Below, in pieces: positions 17,245 through 25,816 of a stretch of 64,000 nucleotides of DNA. Positions within the stretch are counted from its first letter, which is position 1; the number at the start of each line of letters is the position of its first letter. The stretch covers positions 1-64,000 of the forward strand of contig JAPLFJ010000006.1 in NCBI GenBank assembly GCA_026390735.1, in the 5' to 3' direction. Below the pieces are notes generated by a model. That model had not been told where the DNA came from and did not search any database. It saw only the letters and a list, made by a program, of their open reading frames with translations. The translations under genes were made by a program, and so were the position numbers. This DNA comes from Ignavibacteriota bacterium. GTDB lineage: Bacteria > Bacteroidota > Ignavibacteria > Tepidaquicellales > Tepidaquicellaceae.

Positions 17245-18045
17245 TTATAATGTTTTACTAAACCAGTTTGTGATTAACTTTAATATTTCGGGATACTGTA
17301 CGATTAAATCCTTGCCATGTTTATCATTTTCAAACTTAATAATCTCTCGAGGTTCCGTCAGGTAACTGTCATATATATTCTTTTCCTCCTCTAAGTAAGA
17401 ACCGTCTGAAGAACCGCAGATGAACATTATATTTTTAGTACGTGCAAACATTCTTGAGGAGCTCATCATTCTGTCATCGTATCCCGTGAATGCCTGGAAT
17501 GTCTCTTTACCTGCTGAGACAGCAACGACAGAAGAAACGCCTTTGAACATTTTAGCATAAATACCGAGTGAGCCGCCGATTGATGTTCCGACAATACCAA
17601 CTTTTCCTGAATCAATTCCCTTCTGCATATAAGCCCAGTTTAATACTGCATCAACATCTTTCGGTGCCTGTTCTCTGCTGGTTAATAATTCCATCTGATC
17701 AACCGATGCTTTACCGGATTCTCCATGGTTTCTTATGTCGTATGCAAGGACTTTATAGTTTTTGCTTAAGAGTGTATCTATAAAACTTTTATCCCATTGT
17801 TCCCTGGAAGAACGGAACTGGTGGATAAGAATGATTAGCGGCTGTTTTTTATCCTTATTATCCGAATAATAGTAATAATCCGCGACGAGCTTAATATTAT
17901 CCTCAGTTAAGAAATCAAGTTTATCTTTTTTAACTTCAACTTTTGGTTTCTGTTCAGGTTTCTGAACATCATTCTGTATGTTTTTATTGCATCCTGTAAT
18001 AATTAAAACCGATGCGATAATGACAGTATAAAATAAGTTTTTCAT
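17245..18045 (-). CDS. Alpha/beta-hydrolase lipoprotein
   Basis: 267 residues when started at 18045 (MKNLFYTVIIASVLIITGCNKN), which gives a lipobox ITGC. A longer frame to 18114 would begin inside the ilvE terminator and is rejected. The mature protein has the alpha/beta hydrolase core: LIILIHQFRSSREQW, YDIRNHGESG, nucleophile elbow GTSIGG and a C-terminal His in DKHGKDL. It is probably a membrane-anchored serine esterase or peptidase of the dienelactone-hydrolase-like kind; the substrate is unknown. A small membrane-protein gene follows after three bases. Confidence 0.85.
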   Translation of the reverse strand: MKNLFYTVIIASVLIITGCNKNIQNDVQKPEQKPKVEVKKDKLDFLTEDNIKLVADYYYYSDNKDKKQPLIILIHQFRSSREQWDKSFIDTLLSKNYKVLAYDIRNHGESGKASVDQMELLTSREQAPKDVDAVLNWAYMQKGIDSGKVGIVGTSIGGSLGIYAKMFKGVSSVVAVSAGKETFQAFTGYDDRMMSSSRMFARTKNIMFICGSSDGSYLEEEKNIYDSYLTEPREIIKFENDKHGKDLIVQYPEILKLITNWFSKTL

Positions 18046-18097
18046 TGTTATATAATTTAACTTTACAGCCTGTTTGGTACTTAAAGACGGTATTAAA

Positions 18098-18120
18098 AAA
18101 CCCGTGTTATGCACGGGTTT
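18098..18120 (-). terminator. Intrinsic terminator of ilvE operon
   Basis: AAACCCGTG (18098-18106) and CACGGGTTT (18112-18120) form a perfect 9-bp stem with a 5-nt loop. On the minus strand it is followed by a T run, as expected for an intrinsic terminator after ilvE. Confidence 0.85.
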
Positions 18121-18150
18121 AAAATAACTATAATATTTAATTACTTCTAT

Positions 18151-19221
18151 TTATAAATCAACGTGCTGATTCCACTTATGTGTATCTTCAACTTCGCCGT
18201 ACTGGATAGAAGTGATAGTATCGTAGAACTTCTGTGCTACAGGTCCGATTTTCATACCGTTGAATATCATTTCTTTTCCTTTGTATTCAAGCAGACCAAC
18301 AGGAGAAATAACTGCTGCAGTGCCTGTACCGAATACTTCTTTAACTCTTCCGTTTGCGTGTGCTTCAGCTACTTCATCGATTGAAATATTTCTTTCGGAA
18401 ACCTTCATACCGAATTCTTTTGCAAGAGTAAGAACTGTATTTCTTGTTACACCTGCGAGAACAGTACCTTTGCTTAAGGAAGGCGTGATAAGTTCATCAT
18501 CGATAACAAACATAATGTTCATAGCACCGACTTCATCGATATCTTTTCTGTTCACACCATCGAGCCATAACACCTGTGAGAAACCTCTTTTGTGTGCATC
18601 CATACCAGCCCAAAGAGAAGCAGCATAATTTGCAGCTGTCTTTGCTGCGCCGACTCCGCCCTGAACTGCTCTGACGTGGTCTGTGCTGACCATTATCTTA
18701 ACGGGGTTTAAACCTGCTGCATAATATGATGCAACGGGTGAAGTCATAACTATTAAATGATATTCGCTTGCTGCAGTAACTCCGAGGAAATGTCCACTTC
18801 CGAAAACGACAGGTCTGATGTAAAGAGATTGACCTTTTTTACGTGGAATAAACTTTGCATCAATTTTAACCAGTTCTCTGATACCTGCCAGCAATCTTTC
18901 TTCATCATAAGTAGGGATACAAACGATTTCAGCAGAACGGTTCAACCTATTAACATTCATATCAGGTCTGAATATATTTACACCGCCTTTTAAAGATTCA
19001 AAAGCTTTAAGACCTTCAAAGATTGACTGACCGTAATGGAAGACACAAAGACCCGGTTCAAAAGGTAAAAGTCCGTAAGGTTCGATGGCACCATCATCCC
19101 ATTTACCATCTTTATATCTTGAAATAAACACGTGGTCTGAGAAATGGACACCAAAACCCAATGTCTCATAATTTATATTTTCAAATCTTGATTTCTCTGT
19201 TTTTGTAACTTTAAAATTCAT
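18151..19221 (-). CDS. ilvE: Branched-chain amino acid aminotransferase
   Basis: 356 residues, fold-type IV PLP enzyme of the eukaryotic-like BCAT group. Recognisable blocks: GLLPFEPGLCVFHYGQSIFEGLKAF, YIRPVVFG, the PLP-lysine region GGVGAAKTAANYAASLW, VLWLDGVNRKDIDEVGAMNIMFV, and GTGTAAVISPVG. It transfers amino groups between Val, Leu, Ile and 2-oxoglutarate in the cytoplasm. It lies 36 bases downstream of an oxoacid:ferredoxin oxidoreductase whose alpha subunit resembles VorB, so the operon plausibly interconverts branched-chain amino acids and acyl-CoAs. A terminator follows. Confidence 0.95.
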   Translation of the reverse strand: MNFKVTKTEKSRFENINYETLGFGVHFSDHVFISRYKDGKWDDGAIEPYGLLPFEPGLCVFHYGQSIFEGLKAFESLKGGVNIFRPDMNVNRLNRSAEIVCIPTYDEERLLAGIRELVKIDAKFIPRKKGQSLYIRPVVFGSGHFLGVTAASEYHLIVMTSPVASYYAAGLNPVKIMVSTDHVRAVQGGVGAAKTAANYAASLWAGMDAHKRGFSQVLWLDGVNRKDIDEVGAMNIMFVIDDELITPSLSKGTVLAGVTRNTVLTLAKEFGMKVSERNISIDEVAEAHANGRVKEVFGTGTAAVISPVGLLEYKGKEMIFNGMKIGPVAQKFYDTITSIQYGEVEDTHKWNQHVDL

Positions 19222-19257
19222 AGTAAATCTCCTTTTCTTAAAAAGTTTTAGAAGAGT

Positions 19258-19806
19258 TTATTGTGCTTTTCTCATTAACTCGGCACCAACTTCGAGTGCT
19301 TGTCTGTTAATAGGCAATAAATTATGATATCTTTCGGGTAATACTTTTTTCAAAGCCTCCATAACACCTTCGATAGAAACAACAGGTTTCTTTTCGAGGA
19401 ATGCACCGAGAAGAATCATATTTGCAATTTTTATATTATGTAATTTATTTGCTTCGTCTGATGCGGGTATTGCATATACACCGATATCTTTTCTATCAGA
19501 AGCGTGCAAGATATTAGTAGATTCATAAACAATAATTCCACCCGGTTTTATTCTGCTTTCGAATTTCTCCATCGAAGGCTGATTTAATAAAATACCTGTA
19601 TCAAACCTTGATACTATAGGTGAACTAATCGTTGAATCAGATACGATTGTAATACAATTAGCAGTTCCGCCTCTCATTTCAGGACCGTATGAAGGCATCC
19701 ATGAAACGTTCTTACCCTCTACCATAGCGGCATACCCTAATGTTTGCCCCATTGAAAGAACGCCCTGTCCTCCAAATCCTGCGATGATAATTTCTTCGTT
19801 CAACAT
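19258..19806 (-). CDS. 2-oxoacid:ferredoxin oxidoreductase, gamma subunit
   Basis: 182 residues. The N-terminal IIIAGFGGQGVLSMGQTLGYAAM is the signature of the gamma domain of 2-oxoacid oxidoreductases, and VSWMPSYGPEMRGGTANC is the next conserved block. It should form part of the complex with the alpha and beta subunits encoded just upstream. The gap to the beta gene is 21 bases. Confidence 0.93.
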   Translation of the reverse strand: MLNEEIIIAGFGGQGVLSMGQTLGYAAMVEGKNVSWMPSYGPEMRGGTANCITIVSDSTISSPIVSRFDTGILLNQPSMEKFESRIKPGGIIVYESTNILHASDRKDIGVYAIPASDEANKLHNIKIANMILLGAFLEKKPVVSIEGVMEALKKVLPERYHNLLPINRQALEVGAELMRKAQ

Positions 19807-19827
19807 ATTATTTTATTCCCTTTCGGC

Positions 19828-20640
19828 TTATAAATTTATTAAATCTTCCTTTGAAGGAACCTTGATATCTCCCGGCGGATAATATTTCAGCATATCCGTA
19901 TCGATGAAATCATTCGATTGTAGAGGAGTCATTCTCCAGTTTGAAGGACAGTTGGAAACTATTTCAATGAAGCTTAGACCTTTTCCAAGTTTCTGATATT
20001 TAAAACCATTCATTATTGCCTTCTTAGCTTTTCTCACTGCGTTTGGTGTATGAACCGTTTGTCTTGTCACGTAAAATGCACCCGGCAATGGAGCTATTAA
20101 TTCCGATACTTTAAGCGGGTAGCCCATTGTATGAACATTACGGCCGTAAGGTGAAGTAGTAGTCTTCATTCCTTCAAGTGATGTTGGTGCCATTTGTCCG
20201 CTTGTCATTCCATACACACCGTTGTTAATAAATATAATCATAATATTTTCACCACGGTTAATGCAATGGATTGTTTCAGCAGTACCTATTGCAGCAAGGT
20301 CGCCATCTCCCTGATAAGTGAAAACATATTTATCGGGTAAACATCTTTTAATACCTGTTGCAGCAGCTGTAGCTCTTCCGTGTGCGGCTTCCTGCCAGTC
20401 GATGTGTAAATATTCATAAGCAAAAACTGAACATCCTACAGGTGCAACACCAATTACATCCTTTTGTATTCCGAGTTCCTGAATTACTTCACCGAGAATT
20501 TTGTGTGCAGTACTATGTCCGCAGCCCGGACAGTAATGCAGACGAGTATCGGTCATAACATTTGTCTTCTCGTAAACGAGGTCATAATTATCATCACCAT
20601 CAACGATGCACTGGGGTGTTAAAATTTCGTTATTTTCCAT
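19828..20640 (-). CDS. 2-oxoacid:ferredoxin oxidoreductase, beta (thiamine diphosphate) subunit
   Basis: 270 residues. The subunit carries YCPGCGHSTAHKI, GVAPVGCSVF, the TPP-binding GDGDLAAIGTAE through FINNGVYGMTSGQMAPTS, and KTTTSPYGR. Two Cys of the proximal Fe-S cluster are in CPGCG and one in PVGC. It binds thiamine diphosphate and decarboxylates the 2-oxoacid to acyl-CoA while reducing ferredoxin. Together with the VorB-like alpha subunit and ilvE nearby, branched-chain 2-oxoacids are the most likely substrate; 2-oxoglutarate (Kor) is the alternative. Confidence 0.94.
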   Translation of the reverse strand: MENNEILTPQCIVDGDDNYDLVYEKTNVMTDTRLHYCPGCGHSTAHKILGEVIQELGIQKDVIGVAPVGCSVFAYEYLHIDWQEAAHGRATAAATGIKRCLPDKYVFTYQGDGDLAAIGTAETIHCINRGENIMIIFINNGVYGMTSGQMAPTSLEGMKTTTSPYGRNVHTMGYPLKVSELIAPLPGAFYVTRQTVHTPNAVRKAKKAIMNGFKYQKLGKGLSFIEIVSNCPSNWRMTPLQSNDFIDTDMLKYYPPGDIKVPSKEDLINL

Positions 20641-20663
20641 ATCAATAAAATTTAATTTTTCTC

Positions 20664-21731
20664 TTAAAGTGTTTTAATAAATTTTTCTAAGTTCTCTTCC
20701 ACTTCTTCCGGACTTGGAATGATTCCACCCATTCTTCCATAATGTCCAACCTTAACTTTTCCATTAACTGCTAATCTTACATCTTCTACCATCTGTCCTG
20801 CGTTTAATTCTACTGTCATCATTCCTTTAACTTGATCGGCAAGTTTAAAAAGAACATCCGATGGATATGGCCATAAGGTTATTGGTCTTAATAGACCAAG
20901 TTTAATTCCCTTTTCTCTTGCGAGAATAACAACTTTATGACTGATTCTTGCCGATAATCCGTAAGCGACCAGTAAATATTCTGCATCTTTTGTTTCAATC
21001 TCTTCATACCTTACTTCATTCTTTTTAATTTCTTCGTATTTGGCATTAAGATGAATATTGACTATTTCCATCTTTTCTGGTTGAATAAAAAGTGTAGTAA
21101 TAATGTTTCTTTCTCTGTCTTCAGTCTTACCTGTTGTAGCCCATGGCTTTGCACTCTTAACAATTTCTCTCTTATGGAAAGTTACCTTTTCCATCATCTG
21201 CCCTATTGCACCGTCTGAAAGCATCATAACCGGAGTTCTGTATTTTTCAGCAAGTTCAAAACCAAGAAAAACAAAGTCAGCCATTTCCTGTACAGAATTT
21301 GGCGCTAAAACTAATAAATGATAATCTCCGTGACCACCGCCCTTCGTTGCCTGAAAATAGTCTCCCTGTGAAGGCTGGATTGTTCCAAGCCCCGGACCGC
21401 CGCGATTAACGTTCACAAGCAGACACGGTAATTCGGCAGCAGCGATGTATGATACACCTTCCTGCATTAATGACCAGCCGGGTGATGATGATGAAGTCCA
21501 GACTCTTGCGCCTGCACCCGCAGCACCATATACCATATTGATTGCTGCCACTTCACTTTCAGCCTGCAGAGCAATACCTGTTCTGTTCGGAACTTCTCTT
21601 GTTAAATATTCCAGCACTTCCGACTGCGGAGTGATAGGATATCCGAAGTAAGCATCCATACCGGCCTGAATAGCGGCTTCAGCCATCGCTTCATTACCCT
21701 TCATTAATCTGATATCTTCTTTCAATTCCAT
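20664..21731 (-). CDS. vorB: 2-oxoacid:ferredoxin oxidoreductase, alpha subunit (VorB-like)
   Basis: 355 residues. RLMKGNEAMAEAAIQAGMDAYFGYPITPQSEVLEY, LQAESEVAAINMVYGAAGAGARVWTSSSSPG, NVNRGGPGLGTIQPSQGDYFQATKGGGHGDYHLLVLAP and KYRTPVMMLSDGAIGQMMEKV follow the pattern I associate with 3-methyl-2-oxobutanoate dehydrogenase subunit VorB. Such complexes oxidise branched-chain 2-oxoacids to acyl-CoA with ferredoxin and can also run in reverse. The gene order is ferredoxin, alpha, beta, gamma, ilvE. Substrate assignment rests on similarity and neighbours, so the 2-oxoglutarate enzyme (KorA) remains possible. Confidence 0.85.
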   Translation of the reverse strand: MELKEDIRLMKGNEAMAEAAIQAGMDAYFGYPITPQSEVLEYLTREVPNRTGIALQAESEVAAINMVYGAAGAGARVWTSSSSPGWSLMQEGVSYIAAAELPCLLVNVNRGGPGLGTIQPSQGDYFQATKGGGHGDYHLLVLAPNSVQEMADFVFLGFELAEKYRTPVMMLSDGAIGQMMEKVTFHKREIVKSAKPWATTGKTEDRERNIITTLFIQPEKMEIVNIHLNAKYEEIKKNEVRYEEIETKDAEYLLVAYGLSARISHKVVILAREKGIKLGLLRPITLWPYPSDVLFKLADQVKGMMTVELNAGQMVEDVRLAVNGKVKVGHYGRMGGIIPSPEEVEENLEKFIKTL

Positions 21732-21783
21732 AAATTATTCCTCTTTAATAGAGTTATTCAAAGTTTTAATTTAAAATCGTTGT

Positions 21784-22140
21784 TTATAAATAATCCATTT
21801 TGGAAAGGTCTTCCAGGGATGGATTATCAATGGTTACATTAATTGATTCTTTAACGTTGGAGATAGTCGCAATCTGTTCTTTCTTTTTCCCGCTTGTTCT
21901 GTAAACTTTAATAACGCCATCAGGACAAACTATTGCACAGTTTAAGCAGCCAGTACAAACGTCGTCTATGACGACTGCATACCTGTAGCCTAAATTGTTA
22001 ATGTCTTTGGAAAGTGAGATTGCATCTTCTTTGCAGGCAACAGTACAGAGTTCACAACCTTTACATTTCTGAATATCAATAACTGTTTTGCCTTTGATCT
22101 TGCGAGGTTTCTTCGCCATTGTTTTAGTGTTATCACTCAT
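21784..22140 (-). CDS. 2x[4Fe-4S] ferredoxin subunit of the oxoacid oxidoreductase
   Basis: 118 residues from Met at 22140 (MSDNTKTMAKKPRK); an upstream in-frame ATG at 22200 is less likely because it adds a stretch unlike ferredoxin. Two clusters are visible: CKGCELCTVACKEDA and CTGCLNCAIVCPDGV. It is the electron-accepting delta subunit and the first gene of the oxidoreductase operon (52 bases before the alpha gene). The C-terminal 40 residues are an extension without a recognised motif. Confidence 0.88.
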   Translation of the reverse strand: MSDNTKTMAKKPRKIKGKTVIDIQKCKGCELCTVACKEDAISLSKDINNLGYRYAVVIDDVCTGCLNCAIVCPDGVIKVYRTSGKKKEQIATISNVKESINVTIDNPSLEDLSKMDYL

Positions 22141-22258
22141 ATCAATATAATTTGTTGATTTACGGGAAAGATATTTTCTAATAATTAGTAAATTATCCAA
22201 AATAAACTTAAAATTAAAGATAATTTTAAATACATATATACCGCCAGAAATTGAATTC

Positions 22259-23017
22259 CTACGGAAGGATAAAACTCATCTTTGCCGATGGAAAAGTACT
22301 AAAAGTGTTATAAATTTTTCTTCCTGTAAGAGAGTCATCGTAATACTGATTTTTATATCCGATATTTCCGTAGCAGTATACTCTGGTACCGGACGCCATT
22401 CCATTTGCACGGAGAGTTACAACATCAACGTAATGATTCCTGACAGAAGCAGTATCGTTTACATCGATAAGTAGTTCGTATTCCGTGAATGAATAGTTTG
22501 ATAATGGAGTTCCGACAGTTGAATCAGGAGAAAAGTAAAACCTTAAATAATACTGTCTGAGCTGATTAACGTTAAGTTTATAATTGAATGCTATCTGAGA
22601 TGCGGAAAGAGAATAACTTACGCCGGAAATTCTTGCAGAAGTTAATTTATACATATACACAGGATAATCCGTAGTATCGTCTTTTGTGACAGTTGCATAA
22701 ACAAGTTTATATTCTGAATATCCCGGTTTGGAGAAACTGACGATATACTTTCCCACAGGAAAACCTGCAAAAGACCATTTCCCGCTTGTGTCTGTGACCA
22801 TAGAATAAGATGTACCGGTTACGGCTATGTTGAAATCAGCATAATCGACAGTATCGGTACTGTTTAGATCAGTGCGTTCGGTTCTCGGATGGATTTTACT
22901 CTTCAAAGTGCCATATCCGGGAGCACTGGGAGAAACAGGGCTGTCTGATTTATTACAGGATGTCAATAATAATACAGAAAGAAGAAACGGGGCAAAAAAT
23001 ATAACTATACTTCTCAT
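22259..23017 (-). CDS. Lipoprotein with carboxypeptidase-regulatory-like domain
   Basis: 252 residues. Lipoprotein signal with lipobox LTSC at about 18-21, then a Ser/Pro-rich linker. Residues about 60-125 (VDYADFNIAVTGTSYSMVTDTSGKWSFAGFPVGKYIVSFSKPGYSEYK) match the carboxypeptidase regulatory-like / CNA-B-like beta sandwich that is common in Bacteroidota surface proteins. The rest is of unknown fold. Probably surface- or periplasm-exposed. It is separated from the ferredoxin gene by 118 bases and divergent from comEC. Confidence 0.72.
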   Translation of the reverse strand: MRSIVIFFAPFLLSVLLLTSCNKSDSPVSPSAPGYGTLKSKIHPRTERTDLNSTDTVDYADFNIAVTGTSYSMVTDTSGKWSFAGFPVGKYIVSFSKPGYSEYKLVYATVTKDDTTDYPVYMYKLTSARISGVSYSLSASQIAFNYKLNVNQLRQYYLRFYFSPDSTVGTPLSNYSFTEYELLIDVNDTASVRNHYVDVVTLRANGMASGTRVYCYGNIGYKNQYYDDSLTGRKIYNTFSTFPSAKMSFILP

Positions 23018-23166
23018 AGTAAGGAAATATTATTTTATAATACGATACTTAAATTTAATATTAATTTCTTTAGTTTTCAACGTATATTTCTCAGCTAAAA
23101 CAGCAATTTTAAATATGACTTGAAAAGTGCAGGAAATAATCTGAAGTTTAAGAATCTCATTCAAAG

Positions 23167-25524
23167 ATGCAAAAACTTGAAACTGCACCGGCATTAAAGA
23201 CTGTCATTTTATTAGCCATTGGTATTTTCATTGGCAAATATCCTGTACTGCCTTTTTATGTACCTCTGATAATTACAGGCCTGCTGGCAGTGTCTTATTT
23301 TCTGCTGAAAGAAAAGACCGAGTTCACAAAGCTGGCTTTGATATCAGTTGTGATTATTGCAGCAGGAATATTCAAAGGGCACTATGATTTTAATAATGAG
23401 GAAAAGAATTCGGCGTCTTATCTAAAGAAGAATGTGTCTGATGTTTATTTAGTTGGTGTAATAAATAACCTTCCTGAATATTCAAAGAACAGAGTTAGGT
23501 ACACAGTTGATGCAGAAGCCGTTATATCAAGAAGCGACACTCTGAAAATCAGTGGTAAGATACTGGTAGTCCTGAAGCAAACGAAAGAAATTGGTGTAAA
23601 AGATACACTCCCCTCTCTTGAAGCAGGCGACAAGGTAGTGATGTTCGGTGATTTAAAAGATGCGCCTGACGAAACGAATCCGGGTGACTTCAATTACCGG
23701 AATTACCTCGCATTAAACGATGTGCATAAAATATTCAGGGTTAATTTCTATAACGACGTGGAAATAGTATCGAGGAATAACCTGAACTACTTCGATCAGA
23801 ACGTAGTTTATCCTGCGAGGAAGTATGCGATACAGAACATTGCTGAGAATGTCGGAGGTGACGAAGGTGCATTCCTGAACGGACTCGTAACAGGATACAG
23901 GGCGGACTTTTCCAAAGAACTTAAGGACGATTTTGTGAAAGCAGGTGTAATGCACCTGATTGCTGTTTCGGGGCTGAATGTTGCATACATTATTATATTC
24001 CTTTCTATTACTTTTTCACTGCTGAGGATTCCTTTGAATGTAAAGATATACCTGATAATAATTGCTCTTATATTTTACTGTTTCTTCACGGGAGCAGCGG
24101 CATCCATCGTGAGAGCTGTGATAATGGGTTCACTGATGATACTGAATTACAGGGTACAGAGAAAGATAAATTTTCTTAACGTAATTGGTCTTTCCGCATT
24201 GGTAATATTACTGATAGATGCGCGTCAACTGTTCGATGCGGGGTTTATACTTTCGTACAGTGCAGTGCTTTCAATCGTAATAATATTTGAAAGAATAAAT
24301 GATATATCGGGCAGAAGGTTCGATGAATGGGTTAAAGACTGGAGGAAGATATTTTATTACGGATACATAACACTGCTGACATCAGTAGCAGCACAGGTAG
24401 GTGTACTTCCTATTACAATAAAATACTTTGAGAAAGTTTCTTTGGTCGGTATCTTTACAAACATTATAGCAATTCCGTTATCTAACTTTTCACTGGCAAT
24501 CGGGTTTATACAAATACTTGCAGGAATATTTTCTGATTATTTATGTTCGGTCGTTGCAGAAGTAAACTATGTACTTCTGCACTTACAGATTATGTTTATT
24601 AAATGGGCTGCAGACCTGAATTATTCCTACTTTGAAGTTTTTGGTATGAGTGCAGGGCTTTTAATTCTGTACTATGCTGTTCTCGGATTGCTGATATGGG
24701 GTAACAAGAAGAACCTGATGTTCCGGTTATCTGCCTCTGCAATACTTGTACTGATGTATATAGTTTTCACGAGTTACGACACAAAGGAATTACAGGTAAC
24801 TTACCTGAGTATAGGAAATGCAGACTGCACGCACATCGAAACACCTGACGGAAGTAACATACTGATTGATGCAGGTACAGAAAATCAGTTTAACAACAGC
24901 ACATCTGCACGGATTGTCCCCTACCTGAAAAGGAAGAATGTAAAAGAGATTGATTTGCTTATACTAACAGGTGAGACGGGAAAGAACTACAAAGCACTAT
25001 TAAACATATTACAAAACTTTGATGTGAAGAGAATAATAATGAAAGACGTTAATGGCATAAAGAATACAACAGACAGGATAGTAGTTGAGAAAAAGATTAC
25101 CGTTGAGAACATAAGCGAGTTGAAAGAAATAAACGGATTCGGAAACGTGAAGATATATTTCATGAATGCCGATACATCGAAATCAGCAGTAAAGGTAGAA
25201 TACGGGAAGAACAATTTTCTGTTCACAGGTAAAGCCGAGGAAGATGATGAACTGGATTTGCTGAAGATATACGGCGACGGATTGAAATCGGATGTACTGA
25301 AAGTTGCGAGGTACGGCAGTGACAAAGCAACATCGATGGAATTTGTAATGAAAGTGAAACCGCTGATAAGTATAATAAGTACGGCTGCAATGAAAGACAG
25401 AGACCTGCCGTCGAAGTACGTGATAAGACGGCTTGAACTTTCAAATTCAAGGGTTTACAGGACAGATGATGTGGGAGCGGTGGTAGTCAGGAGTGACGGA
25501 GAGAGGCTGTTTGTGGATAGTTGA
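23167..25524 (+). CDS. comEC: ComEC/Rec2-family DNA channel protein with degenerate metallo-beta-lactamase domain
   Basis: 785 residues. N-terminal membrane helices and an OB-like DUF4131 region (about 1-200) precede the Competence domain (about 220-490; FLNGLVTGYRADFSKELKDDFVKAGVMHLIAVSGLNVAYI is the hallmark). The C-terminal part (about 535-785) aligns with the ComEC metallo-beta-lactamase-like domain (YLSIGNADCTHIETPDGSNILIDAGT). The expected HxHxDH metal motif is absent: the position reads ILTGETGKNYKALLNIL. ComEC carries single-stranded DNA across the inner membrane; the loss suggests transport without nuclease activity. No other competence genes are in this window. Confidence 0.9.
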   Translation: MQKLETAPALKTVILLAIGIFIGKYPVLPFYVPLIITGLLAVSYFLLKEKTEFTKLALISVVIIAAGIFKGHYDFNNEEKNSASYLKKNVSDVYLVGVINNLPEYSKNRVRYTVDAEAVISRSDTLKISGKILVVLKQTKEIGVKDTLPSLEAGDKVVMFGDLKDAPDETNPGDFNYRNYLALNDVHKIFRVNFYNDVEIVSRNNLNYFDQNVVYPARKYAIQNIAENVGGDEGAFLNGLVTGYRADFSKELKDDFVKAGVMHLIAVSGLNVAYIIIFLSITFSLLRIPLNVKIYLIIIALIFYCFFTGAAASIVRAVIMGSLMILNYRVQRKINFLNVIGLSALVILLIDARQLFDAGFILSYSAVLSIVIIFERINDISGRRFDEWVKDWRKIFYYGYITLLTSVAAQVGVLPITIKYFEKVSLVGIFTNIIAIPLSNFSLAIGFIQILAGIFSDYLCSVVAEVNYVLLHLQIMFIKWAADLNYSYFEVFGMSAGLLILYYAVLGLLIWGNKKNLMFRLSASAILVLMYIVFTSYDTKELQVTYLSIGNADCTHIETPDGSNILIDAGTENQFNNSTSARIVPYLKRKNVKEIDLLILTGETGKNYKALLNILQNFDVKRIIMKDVNGIKNTTDRIVVEKKITVENISELKEINGFGNVKIYFMNADTSKSAVKVEYGKNNFLFTGKAEEDDELDLLKIYGDGLKSDVLKVARYGSDKATSMEFVMKVKPLISIISTAAMKDRDLPSKYVIRRLELSNSRVYRTDDVGAVVVRSDGERLFVDS

Positions 25525-25592
25525 TCCGCCCATCAAGACGGCGAACGCAAAGAACGCGTAGTTGTTCGTTGTTCGTTGATTTATCAAGATTA

Positions 25593-25709
25593 AAGATTCC
25601 ACCACTAAGACACTAAGAACACTAGGTTTGGAAAGAATTATTCATCAACGAGAAATGCGAATATACAATTAGTTTTTCTGAGAGTACTAAGTGACTTAGT
25701 GGTAATCTT
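25593..25709. repeat. Inverted repeat of the ACCACTAAG family
   Basis: AAGATT-CC-ACCACTAAG (25593-25609) faces CTTAGTGGT-AATCTT (25695-25709), with further partial pairing inside, so the 117-bp unit has imperfect inverted ends like a miniature mobile element. A related ACCACCAAAACACTAAG motif occurs at 27971-27990. Confidence 0.65.
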
Positions 25710-25731
25710 CTTTTCTGAGTATTTTTAATGA

Positions 25732-25796
25732 AATCGTACGATTGAATTTTAATATTAAATTTTTTAAAGGATTTAATTATATTGGGGTAATTAAAT
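25732..25796 (+). promoter_or_regulatory. Two dyads upstream of the Acg-like gene
   Basis: AATCGTACGATT (25732-25743) is a perfect 12-bp palindrome. ATTTAATTA (25771-25779) and TAATTAAAT (25788-25796) form a perfect 9-bp inverted repeat with an 8-nt loop just before the Shine-Dalgarno AAGGAG. They may be an operator and an mRNA hairpin (inference). Confidence 0.45.
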
Positions 25797-25816
25797 TTAT
25801 AAGGAGATTTTAAAAA

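Noticed and set aside
18046-18114. Longer start for the lipoprotein hydrolase
   Set aside because: It begins inside the ilvE terminator hairpin and would hide the lipoprotein signal.
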